Below, piece after piece: positions 47,276 to 54,726 of a DNA stretch of 64,000 nt; position 1 is the first letter of the stretch; the number at the start of each line of letters is the position of its first letter. The notes beneath the pieces were generated by a model, which saw nothing but the letters and a program-made list of their open reading frames with translations, had not been told where the DNA came from and ran no database searches. Source of the DNA: CAZSAT01 sp964604675. Its GTDB lineage: Bacteria; Myxococcota_A; UBA796; CAJQPC01. The position numbers and the translations under genes were made by a program. Location of the stretch: positions 55,460-119,459 of the forward strand of contig CAZSAT010000005.1 of the NCBI GenBank assembly GCA_964604675.1. The letters run 5' to 3'.

Positions 47276-48709
47276 CTACCCGCGGACCATCTTGCGCCGC
47301 GGGCCGCGCTTGGCGGGCGCTTCGTCGACGTCGGGCGCATCGAGCACGGCCACCACCTCGACGTGGGCGGTGTGGGGGAACATGTCGAAGGGACGGACGT
47401 GGGTGACCGACCAGCCGCGCTCCACGAACTCGGCGAGGTCGCGTGCCATGGCGCGGGGGCTGCAGCTCACGTAGACCACCCGCCGCGGGTGCAGGGAGAG
47501 GATGCCTTCGGCGACGCCGGGCTCCAGGCCGCGGCGCGCGGGGTCGACGATGACGAGCGGCCGGCGACCGGTGAGGCGCTTGGCCAGGTCGGGCAGCACG
47601 TCGAGCACCTCGCCGCACACGAACTCGGCGGGGATCGCTGCGCTGGCGGCTTCCCGGGCCCGCTGCACGGCGCCGTCGTTCGACTCGACTCCCAGGGCCC
47701 AGCCGGTGCGGGGCGCGAGCGCCAGGGCGAAGCCCCCCACGCCGCTGTAGAGGTCGACGACCGGGAGCCCTTCTTCGGCCTGCGCCAGCTCGATCACGTG
47801 ACGGTAGAGCACGTCGGCCATGGCGGGATGGGTCTGGAAGAAGTCGCCGGCGCCGATCGTGTAGTCGACCTGGGCGAGTCGCTCCGTGATGGTGCGCCCG
47901 CCGACCAGCCTCGAGGTGCCGGCCACGCCCTGACCATCGCGCGCGAAGATGGCGTTGCCGGGGCCGTCGTTGATGTGCAGGTGCACGCCGGCCACCTGGC
48001 CGTGGCTCTCCTCGAGGGCTTCGGCCAGTCGCCGCAGGAGCTGGTGGTTCCGGCCGGCCACGAGGGTGACCAGGATCTCGCCCGTGAGGTGCGACTGCCG
48101 CGCGACGACGTAGCGCAACAGGCCGCCGAAGCCGGGCTCCCACGGCCTGATGTCGAGCCCGAGGGTGTGGTAGGCCACCGTGCCCATCAGCTCGCGCAGC
48201 TCGGGGGTGGTGACGGGGCAGTGGGGGATCGGCACGATGTTGCGCGTGCGGCGGCCGAAGGCCCCGATGCGCGTGCGGCCCTGGTCGGAGCTGCCCACGC
48301 CGAGCTTGATCAGGTGCCGGAAGTTCGAGGTGCCCTCGGGTGCGGCGACGACCGGCTCGACCTCGACCTCGAGGCCCTCCTGGTCGAAGGCGTGCTGCAC
48401 GATGTTCCGCCGCTCGCGCAGCTGACCGCTGTCGTTGATGTGCATGAGCGGGCAGCCGCCGCAGAGCGCGTAGCGGTCGCAGTGGGGCTCCACACGGTCG
48501 GCGTGAGGCTTGTCGCTGCCGACGTAGCGGCCGATGAGCTGGTGCTGGCCCTGGTGGATCAGCCGCACCCGGGACTCCTCTCCGGGGATGCCCTGCCAGA
48601 TCAGGAAGGGCTTGCGGCCCTCTTCTTCGCAGACCGCCTCGCCCCGCGCGTGCCAGCGCTTCGGCGTGAGCGCGAAGAAGCGCCCCTTCGGTCCGCGGGA
48701 TCGGTTCAT
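47276..48709 (-). CDS. rlmD: 23S rRNA (uracil-C5)-methyltransferase, RlmD/TrmA family
   Basis: The 477-residue RNA methyltransferase makes 5-methyluridine. The iron-sulfur cluster ligands Cys77, Cys83, Cys86 (HCDRYALCGGC) and Cys164 (IPHCPV) identify the RumA/RlmC/RlmD group. A TRAM-like N-terminus, the SAM motif VDLYSGVGGFALALA, FFQTHPAMADVLY, IVDPARRG and the nucleophile Cys in YVSCSPRAMARDL follow in order. Which uracil is modified cannot be told; RlmD is the conventional name. The ATG is 12 nt after TAGGGA, and a longer frame upstream is not needed. It is divergent from the LysM gene. Confidence 0.88.
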   Translation of the reverse strand: MNRSRGPKGRFFALTPKRWHARGEAVCEEEGRKPFLIWQGIPGEESRVRLIHQGQHQLIGRYVGSDKPHADRVEPHCDRYALCGGCPLMHINDSGQLRERRNIVQHAFDQEGLEVEVEPVVAAPEGTSNFRHLIKLGVGSSDQGRTRIGAFGRRTRNIVPIPHCPVTTPELRELMGTVAYHTLGLDIRPWEPGFGGLLRYVVARQSHLTGEILVTLVAGRNHQLLRRLAEALEESHGQVAGVHLHINDGPGNAIFARDGQGVAGTSRLVGGRTITERLAQVDYTIGAGDFFQTHPAMADVLYRHVIELAQAEEGLPVVDLYSGVGGFALALAPRTGWALGVESNDGAVQRAREAASAAIPAEFVCGEVLDVLPDLAKRLTGRRPLVIVDPARRGLEPGVAEGILSLHPRRVVYVSCSPRAMARDLAEFVERGWSVTHVRPFDMFPHTAHVEVVAVLDAPDVDEAPAKRGPRRKMVRG

Positions 48710-48715
48710 CCCGGT

Positions 48716-48721
48716 TCCCTA
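48716..48721 (-). promoter_or_regulatory. Leaderless-type -10 box TAGGGA
   Basis: TAGGGA begins 12 nt before the ATG at 48709 and keeps TAG, but lacks the final T. Confidence 0.5.
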
Positions 48722-48737
48722 TCCCGTGCCCTGGGAA

Positions 48738-48797
48738 CTCTTGCGTTTTTCTCTTGCGCGGTCCCGAGAGGGAGCGGTACTCTTGCCACGTCAAGAG
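48738..48797 (+). promoter_or_regulatory. CTCTTG direct and inverted repeats around the promoter of the LysM gene
   Basis: CTCTTG occurs at 48738, 48751 and 48780, and its inverse CAAGAG at 48792. A promoter fits inside: TTGCGC (48754-48759), 18 nt, TACTCT (48778-48783). The last CTCTTG-N6-CAAGAG pair is a perfect inverted repeat over the -10 and the start of transcription. A purine-rich AAGAGAAAAGG follows. The arrangement suggests a regulated promoter; the regulator is unknown. Confidence 0.45.
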
Positions 48798-48814
48798 AAA
48801 AGGCAGTCTGGATC

Positions 48815-49756
48815 ATGGGCCTTCCCGCCGAAATCCCTTTCAACGAGCTGTACCGGGCCGAGGGCTCGGACGACGCCGTCCAGCGCATCGGTGAGACGCT
48901 GCAGGGCACGGGCTTCGACGCTGTGCCCGAGCTCTACGACCAGGCGCTCGGGCTGGCGCGCGACGGCCACCTCGGGCGTGCCCGCGACACGCTGCAGATG
49001 CTCTTGTGCCTCGATCCCGACGACGGCCCGGCGCACCTCCTGCTGGGCAAGGTCTACGCGAGCCAGCGTCGGTGGGACCGCGCGGCGTCGTCTCTGGACG
49101 CCGCCGCCGCGTGTGGGCAGCGCCTCCCCCCCGGCATGAAGGACGCCTTCGAGCAGGAACGCGCCGCCGCGAACCGTCCCGCCGAGCCCCGCACGGCGAC
49201 GCGGCGCGACTCCGAGGTGCACGCCCTGCGTGAAGAGGCCCGCCGGCTGCGCAGCGACAGCATGCACGCCCGGCGCGTGGCCGAGGCCTACCAGACGCGC
49301 AGCCAGCTGCTCACTGCCGCGACGGCGGTGTTGGGTGGCATCGCCCTCATCCTGGTGGGCGTGATGATCTTCGGCGGAGGGCCGGAGGCCCAGGCCCTCG
49401 AGGTGGAGGAGCTCTCCAGCGGGCTGAGCATCGACCAGCTCGAGGCCCAGGCCCCGACCGCGACGGTGGTGGCGCCGGTGTTGGTGGCCGAGCCGACGCG
49501 CGAGGCGTTGCCGGTCGAGGAGCTGCCGTCGGTGACGGTCGCGTCCACGGAGTTGTCGGAGCCGGTGGTGGACACGGTCGTGGAGCCGGTGGCGCCGAGC
49601 GAGACGATCTGGACGGTCGAGAGCGGCGACACGATGTGGACGATCGCCAAGGCCCACTACGGCGACGCGATGCGCTGGAAGGACATCGCGGCCGCGAACG
49701 ACCTGCCCGAGCACGCTGGTCTGTCCCTGGGGCAGCAGCTGGTTCTTCCGGAATGA
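48815..49756 (+). CDS. TPR-containing membrane protein with C-terminal LysM domain
   Basis: The 313-residue protein has TPR-like helices at about 45-95 (LARDGHLGRARDTLQMLLCLDPDDGPAHLLLGKVY in parts), a coiled region to 165, one transmembrane segment near 172-192 (TAATAVLGGIALILVGVMIF), a Val/Pro/Thr-rich periplasmic linker and a LysM domain at about 265-312 (WTVESGDTMWTIAKAHYG). The cytoplasmic N-terminus therefore connects through the inner membrane to peptidoglycan. No cleavable signal is present. The promoter has unusual CTCTTG repeats. The gene is followed by the repeat array and the scaffold gap. Exact role unknown. Confidence 0.8.
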   Translation: MGLPAEIPFNELYRAEGSDDAVQRIGETLQGTGFDAVPELYDQALGLARDGHLGRARDTLQMLLCLDPDDGPAHLLLGKVYASQRRWDRAASSLDAAAACGQRLPPGMKDAFEQERAAANRPAEPRTATRRDSEVHALREEARRLRSDSMHARRVAEAYQTRSQLLTAATAVLGGIALILVGVMIFGGGPEAQALEVEELSSGLSIDQLEAQAPTATVVAPVLVAEPTREALPVEELPSVTVASTELSEPVVDTVVEPVAPSETIWTVESGDTMWTIAKAHYGDAMRWKDIAAANDLPEHAGLSLGQQLVLPE

Positions 49757-49919
49757 GTTCAACGAGTTTGGAGGCGCGGAGACACACGAGATGACTCCCC
49801 TCCCCGTGTCGGCTGCCAGGTGCCAGGCCCCCGACGCGGTTCCCGAGGAGGGCCGGCCCGCCGCGACGGTTTGAAGCCGCGCGGTGGGTCGGCCCCCCGC
49901 CCCTCTCGGGGCTCGCTTC

Positions 49920-50343
49920 GCTCGCCCCCTTCGGGGTTGTTTTCCTGGGGGGAGGCCTCTGCAGGCCTCCCCCGTCGGTCCGTTGCGGCCTGGCGGCCGC
50001 GGNNNNNNNNNNNNNNNNNNNNNNNNNNNNNNNNNNNNNNNNNNNNNNNNNNNNNNNNNNNNNNNNNNNNNNNNNNNNNNNNNNNNNNNNNNNNNNNNNN
50101 NNCGGGCTACGCTCGGGTCTCGTCTCGGGCCCGTCCGGGGCCCTCGGGGTGGTGGCCATACCGCTCGCCCCCTTCGGGGTTGTTTTCCTGGGGGAGGCCT
50201 CTGCAGGCCTCCCCCGTCGGTCCGTTGCGGCCTGGCGGCCGCGGGACCGACTCCCCCTCCAAGCGGCTCGACCTCGGGCTTGCCCTCCCGGGCTACGCTC
50301 GGGTCTCGTCTCGGGCCCGTCCGGGGCCCTCGGGGTGGTGGCC
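49920..50343. repeat. Tandem ~186-bp repeat interrupted by the scaffold gap
   Basis: Block A (82-83 nt) is at 49920-50002 and 50163-50244. Block B (55 nt) is at 50103-50157 and 50289-50343. A 44-nt spacer at 50245-50288 joins A to B, and five nt join B to A, so one unit is 186 nt. Each A block holds a perfect hairpin with arms GGGGGAGGCCT and AGGCCTCCCCC (49948-49973 and 50190-50215). The rest of 49757-50401 is GC-rich spacer with no gene that I can support. Confidence 0.85.
50003..50102. other. Scaffold gap of exactly 100 N
   Basis: The run is exactly 100 N, the conventional filler for an unknown gap. It lies between block A and block B of the tandem repeat, where the intact neighbour has 44 nt, so the real missing length is probably 44 nt plus a whole number of 186-nt units. 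Confidence 0.97.
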
Positions 50344-50401
50344 GCGGGGAGCGGCATGGCGCTTGCGGAAGACCTGGCGGCCTCGCGGGGGAGCAGGTGG
50401 G

Positions 50402-51433
50402 CTACCGACCCGGCCGACGCGCCAGCGCCCTCGCGCGTTCGGCAGCCGGGTCGTTGCCCGTGGCCGCCTCGGCCAGGGCCTCCACGCGCCCCTGCCGGGC
50501 TGCAGCTTCCACCACGCACAAGCGCAGGTCTTCGTCGACGTCTTCGCTCACCGCCCGGCGCTGGTCGCGTAGGTAGGCCACCCACGGGTCGGTTGCCTGC
50601 ACGGCGGGGTACGGCACCGCGCCGTGAGGTGCTCGCGCGCGGCTCGGGCCGCTCGGATCCGCGCCCATCGCGGCCGTTGTGGCCTCGACCAGCTCCTCGA
50701 AGGCCGCCTCTGGCCGCTCCGAGACCACCCGCCACGCCACCGCGGCACGCAGGTGGCGGTGCGCCCTGTCGGGCAGCCAGACGGCGATGCCGCCGCTCGC
50801 CTGCTCGGCCTGCCACACCGACTGCAGCGTGCTCTCCGCCCACATCCGATCCATCGCCCGGTCGCCCAACGACGCGGGCAGCGCGGCACCCACCGACGCC
50901 ACGGTGTCCGCCACCACCAGCCAGTCCCCGAGCGTGCCCGGCACCGAGGTGGCTGTGAGCCGCGCCAGGTGCCCCAAGCACCGGTCCCCGTTCGCCTCCA
51001 CGCCCAGGCACAAGGCGGCGGCCTCCCCCGGACGTCCCGACGAGAAGGCCGCCTCGGCCGCGCGGAAGAAGCACTCGCGTCGCCATCGGCTCGGCGCCTC
51101 CTCCAGGCAGGCATGCGATCGCTCTCCCCAAGGCGACACCACACCCTCCAGCGGCAAGCTCCTGCGCGTGCGCGTGGATGTCTCCCACAAGTGCGGCCGG
51201 CCCGCCACGAGCCTGCACTCCTCCGCCAGCTCCCGCGCTCCCGCCAGCGCGTCGCAGCGCTGCGCCACGCCGGGGTCGTGATCGACCAGGGCGCGGAACG
51301 CCGCCACCTGGAGGATCGGATCCGGCTCCGCCGCCAACGCCGCCAACGCCGCGTCCGGGTCGGCGTCCCAGCGCTCCGGCCACGAGGGCTCGGGCAGGGA
51401 ACAGGCCCAGAGGAGGAGGAGCAGCGCCGCCAC
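50402..51433 (-). CDS. Lipoprotein of unknown function
   Basis: The 343-residue protein starts MAALLLLLWAC (Cys11) and then SLPEPSWPERWD. The body is helical and Ala/Arg-rich with several Cys (CRLVAG, CLEEAP, CFFRAAEAAF, CLGVEANGDRC), and resembles a TPR-like or HEAT-like stack without clear repeats. It starts two nt after the stop of the AgmX-like gene, so the two are co-transcribed and may form one envelope complex. The GTG start is implied by the lipobox. No family is recognised. Its 3' end is 58 nt from the repeat array. Confidence 0.7.
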   Translation of the reverse strand: MAALLLLLWACSLPEPSWPERWDADPDAALAALAAEPDPILQVAAFRALVDHDPGVAQRCDALAGARELAEECRLVAGRPHLWETSTRTRRSLPLEGVVSPWGERSHACLEEAPSRWRRECFFRAAEAAFSSGRPGEAAALCLGVEANGDRCLGHLARLTATSVPGTLGDWLVVADTVASVGAALPASLGDRAMDRMWAESTLQSVWQAEQASGGIAVWLPDRAHRHLRAAVAWRVVSERPEAAFEELVEATTAAMGADPSGPSRARAPHGAVPYPAVQATDPWVAYLRDQRRAVSEDVDEDLRLCVVEAAARQGRVEALAEAATGNDPAAERARALARRPGR

Positions 51434-51435
51434 GA

Positions 51436-52824
51436 CTACAGCGTGAAGGTGTAGCTCTCCACCGCCGTGGGGCCGTCGAAGGCGCTGAAGGTGATCGACC
51501 GGATGCTGCTGCCGAAGCAGGTGTCCAGGCTGGTGCCCTGGTACTCGCCGCCCGTGATCCGCGCGCTCGACACCGAGCCGTCGGCGTTGATGCGCACCGT
51601 GACCGGGATGCGGCCGGTGGGCATGCTGCCGAACTCGGTGCGGTACTTGTACAGGCAGCGCTTGATGCCGCTCGAGCTGTTCATCTGCTCTTCGAACTCG
51701 GCACGGTCCACGGAGTCGCGCCCCGTTGCGCCGGCCTGCGACAGCGTGGGAGCGACCACCACCTCGTCCGGGGTCTCCACCGGGCTGGCCGGTGCAGGCG
51801 CGGTCTCGGCGGGCTGCGCCGCCCGATCCGGGGTGCTGCTGCCACCATTCGCCAGCTCCGTGCCGCTGCCGCTCGGGCGCAGGCGATCGGGCGCCGCCAC
51901 GTCCGCGCTGGAGATCTCCTCGGCGGGCTCGACCGCGTCACGCTCGCTGCCGGCCTCCTCGGCCGGGGGCTCCTCGGTCGCCTCTTCGGCCGCTTCGCCT
52001 TCGGTCGGTCCCTCGTCGGTGGCCTCACCGGTGGCGGCTTCCGCCGGAGCCTCGGGTGCCTCCGGCGCCTCGACCGCGGCGGTCTCCGGAGCCGGCGCGG
52101 GCGCGGGCGCGGGCGCCACCATCACCACGATGCCGCTCACACCACCCGCGAACAGCAGGCTGAGCACGAAGGCGCCGACGATGCTGCCGTGCTTGGTGCC
52201 GAAGCCGCTGGTGATCAGCACGACCGCCGCCAGGGCAGCGCCCCAGAGGGCCGCGAACAGGCCGACCAGGTGGGCCGCGTCGTCGCCGGACAGGACGAGG
52301 ATCAGCACACCCAGCACCGCGATCGCGGAGCCGGCGAAGGCCACCTTCATGTCGCCTGTGGGGTCGTGGCTGCGCTGCGGCATCGGCGTGCCGACCGGCG
52401 GGGCCACGGGAGCCGGGGTGGCACGCGGGGGAGCCGGGCTCGGCGGCGGGAAGGAGCGCGAGAGCTTCTCGGAGGCGGAGCGCTCGTCGCCCACCGGGAC
52501 CTCGTCGGTGCCGGCGTGGTCGGCCAAGGCCTTTGCGATGTCCTCCTTCCGCATCAGCGACGTGGGCGCGCCGTCGTCCTCGTCCTCGGTGTGGTCGACA
52601 CCCGCGGGCTCGGCCTTCTGCTGTTCGAAGGTCTGGCGATCGACCGTGGGCTCGTCGTCGACCTCCTCGTCGTCTCCAGGCACACCGTCGGCGACGGGCG
52701 GGTCTTCCTTCTTGATGAGGATGACGCTCTTGCACTTGCGGCAGGTCGCACGGTTGACCTTGCGCGTGAGCTTGTCGTCCTTGATGCGATAGCTGGTGCC
52801 GCAGTTGCTGCACACGATGCGCAT
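51436..52824 (-). CDS. Zinc-ribbon (MJ0042) membrane protein with AgmX/PglI-like C-terminal domain
   Basis: The 462-residue protein starts with an MJ0042-type zinc ribbon (Cys5, Cys8, Cys28, Cys31). A charged linker follows (35-125), then a Pro/Ala stretch. Three hydrophobic segments lie at about 160-240, followed by a long Ala/Glu/Pro-rich region (245-365) and a C-terminal domain, SGIKRCLYKYRTEFGSMPTG through SSARITGG, like the AgmX/PglI domain of myxobacterial motility proteins and TonB-like ends. It spans from cytoplasm to periplasm. GGAG stands seven nt before the ATG. It is divergent from the glycosidase at 52838 across 13 nt. Confidence 0.78.
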   Translation of the reverse strand: MRIVCSNCGTSYRIKDDKLTRKVNRATCRKCKSVILIKKEDPPVADGVPGDDEEVDDEPTVDRQTFEQQKAEPAGVDHTEDEDDGAPTSLMRKEDIAKALADHAGTDEVPVGDERSASEKLSRSFPPPSPAPPRATPAPVAPPVGTPMPQRSHDPTGDMKVAFAGSAIAVLGVLILVLSGDDAAHLVGLFAALWGAALAAVVLITSGFGTKHGSIVGAFVLSLLFAGGVSGIVVMVAPAPAPAPAPETAAVEAPEAPEAPAEAATGEATDEGPTEGEAAEEATEEPPAEEAGSERDAVEPAEEISSADVAAPDRLRPSGSGTELANGGSSTPDRAAQPAETAPAPASPVETPDEVVVAPTLSQAGATGRDSVDRAEFEEQMNSSSGIKRCLYKYRTEFGSMPTGRIPVTVRINADGSVSSARITGGEYQGTSLDTCFGSSIRSITFSAFDGPTAVESYTFTL

Positions 52825-52837
52825 GGGGTCTCCGGAC

Positions 52838-54700
52838 GTGAAAACGCGCCCTTATCTCATCCTGGCGATGTTCGCGTCTGCGGGCTGCTCGGGAGCTCCG
52901 ACGACCGACACCGCTGGACCTTGCGCCGCGGTCGCAGAGGTCGTCGAGAACGCCGTCGTCCTGACCGGCGCGTGCGGCCGGCTGACCTTGAGCCCTCGGG
53001 TGATCGGCGACGCGGGCCTCACCGTGACCCTCGAAGCGACCGACGAGGGCTTCCGGCCCGTGGTCTCGGGCACGGGAACCCTGCGCGGCGTGGTGCTCGA
53101 AGGCACCTTCGAGGTCGACGGCGAAGCGCCGATGGCGAACTGGCGGCAGGGTTTCCAGTCCTGGTCCTGGTCGGGGGTGACCTCCCCCGGAGCGCCCACC
53201 CTGGACGACGAGGGCGTGCCCCTCACCGGCGGCGAGAGCACCACCTTCGCCGCCCTGAACGACACACCCTGGTCGAGCTGGTGGGTGGGCCTCGCGGGCC
53301 GCGCCGACGGCGGTGCGGTGGTCGCGGGCGCCCTGGCGGCCGAGCGCTTCTCCTTCACCACCCACTTCGCCGACGGCCAGGCGTGGCTCGTCTGGGGCCA
53401 CCGCGGCGAGTCCGTGCAGGTCGAAGGCTCCACGGCGCTCGAGCCTGCGCGGGTGGCGCTCGGGGACGACGCCTGGACCCTGATGCGGGAGCACGCGGCG
53501 GCGGTGGCCGGGGTCACGCCGCCCCGTCCGGTGGGCCAGCCTCAGACCGGCTGGGCCACCTGGTACGTGTTCTACGACCACGTCGACGAGGACGACGTGC
53601 GCTCCAACCTCGCCTACGCCGAGGAGCTGCGGGCCTCCGGCACCGACCTGGAGCTCTTCCAGGTGGACGACGGCTGGCAGACGTGGTGGGGAGACTGGAC
53701 CGCCGGCGACGACTTCCCGGGTGGCACCGCACAGCTCGCCACCGACATCGCGGCTGCGGGCTTCACCCCCGGCCTGTGGATGGCGCCGCTCTACGTGGAC
53801 AAGCGGGCCCCGGTCTACAGCGAGCACCCCGACTGGTGGGTGCTCGACGAGCAGGGCGAGGAGCTGGTCTACGGCCACCTCGAGGGTGGCGACATGGTCA
53901 TCGTGGACGTGACCCACCCGGACGCCGGCCCGTGGATGGCCCAGCAGGTCGCGGACCGGGTGGCCGAGGGCTGGACCTACCTGAAGCTCGACTTCCTCTA
54001 TGCCGGCGCCGAACACGGCGTACGCCATCAGGACGTGACCGGGCTCGAGGCGTACCGCATCGCCATGGACCTGCTGCGCGAGGCCGCCGGGGACAGCTGG
54101 GTGCTGGCCTGCGGCGCGCCGATGCTGCCGTCGGTCGGCTACGCGGAGAGCTGGCGGCACGGGGCCGACATCGCCTTCACCTCCGACCCGGACCCGCAGC
54201 AGGGCTACTACCGCTGGCAGGCCCGGGCCTCGGCGGCCAGCACCTTCGCCAACGGGATCTGGTGGTGGACCGACCCGGACCAGCTGATCATCCGGGAGCC
54301 CTTCACCGACGTGCAGGCGCGGGGCGCGGTGGCCAGCGTGGTGGCGGCGGGTGGCCCGATCCTGCTCGGCGACGACCTGCCCGCGCTCAGCGAGGAGCGC
54401 CTGTCGATCGGCATCGTCGACGAGGTGCTCGCGCTGCGGGGGCTGGCATCGGAGCCCGTCGCGCCGCTGGCCCACCTCTCGGGCTTCGACGTGGGGCCGC
54501 CCGCCGAGCTGGTCAACCCGGACGACCGCGTGCCGCGGATCTGGCGGCTCGGGGACGATCACGTGGTGCTCCTGAACCTCTCGGAGGACGCGGTGACCGT
54601 TCCAGGTCCCGGGGGCACGGAGTTGTTGACCGGCGAGGCCGGGATCGGGGGAGCGGTGCGGCGCCTGGAGCCGGGCGCTGGCGAGATCTGGGCGCTGTAG
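52838..54700 (+). CDS. GH36-like alpha-galactosidase lipoprotein
   Basis: The 620-residue glycoside hydrolase starts MKTRPYLILAMFASAGC, a normal-length lipoprotein signal (Cys17) with a positive n-region, unlike others here. A beta-sandwich N-terminal domain (about 25-220) is followed by a TIM barrel with FYDHVDEDDVRSNLAYAEEL, LFQVDDGWQTWWGDW, GFTPGLWMAPL and YLKLDFLYAG, where Asp385 is the expected nucleophile. AESWRHGADIAFTSDPD carries the probable acid/base region. The GH36/GH27 clan hydrolyses alpha-galactosides; a surface-exposed role in glycan use fits. The specific linkage is not provable from sequence. Confidence 0.85.
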   Translation: MKTRPYLILAMFASAGCSGAPTTDTAGPCAAVAEVVENAVVLTGACGRLTLSPRVIGDAGLTVTLEATDEGFRPVVSGTGTLRGVVLEGTFEVDGEAPMANWRQGFQSWSWSGVTSPGAPTLDDEGVPLTGGESTTFAALNDTPWSSWWVGLAGRADGGAVVAGALAAERFSFTTHFADGQAWLVWGHRGESVQVEGSTALEPARVALGDDAWTLMREHAAAVAGVTPPRPVGQPQTGWATWYVFYDHVDEDDVRSNLAYAEELRASGTDLELFQVDDGWQTWWGDWTAGDDFPGGTAQLATDIAAAGFTPGLWMAPLYVDKRAPVYSEHPDWWVLDEQGEELVYGHLEGGDMVIVDVTHPDAGPWMAQQVADRVAEGWTYLKLDFLYAGAEHGVRHQDVTGLEAYRIAMDLLREAAGDSWVLACGAPMLPSVGYAESWRHGADIAFTSDPDPQQGYYRWQARASAASTFANGIWWWTDPDQLIIREPFTDVQARGAVASVVAAGGPILLGDDLPALSEERLSIGIVDEVLALRGLASEPVAPLAHLSGFDVGPPAELVNPDDRVPRIWRLGDDHVVLLNLSEDAVTVPGPGGTELLTGEAGIGGAVRRLEPGAGEIWAL

Positions 54701-54726
54701 GGCTCGAGGCTCGCAGTCCCGCGTCG

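Noticed and set aside
49757..49880. Possible tRNA downstream of the LysM gene
   Set aside because: No cloverleaf or T-loop consensus could be drawn; stems do not pair.
49820..50572. Open frames spanning the N run
   Set aside because: They depend on unknown bases and translate the 186-bp repeat; no protein motif is present.
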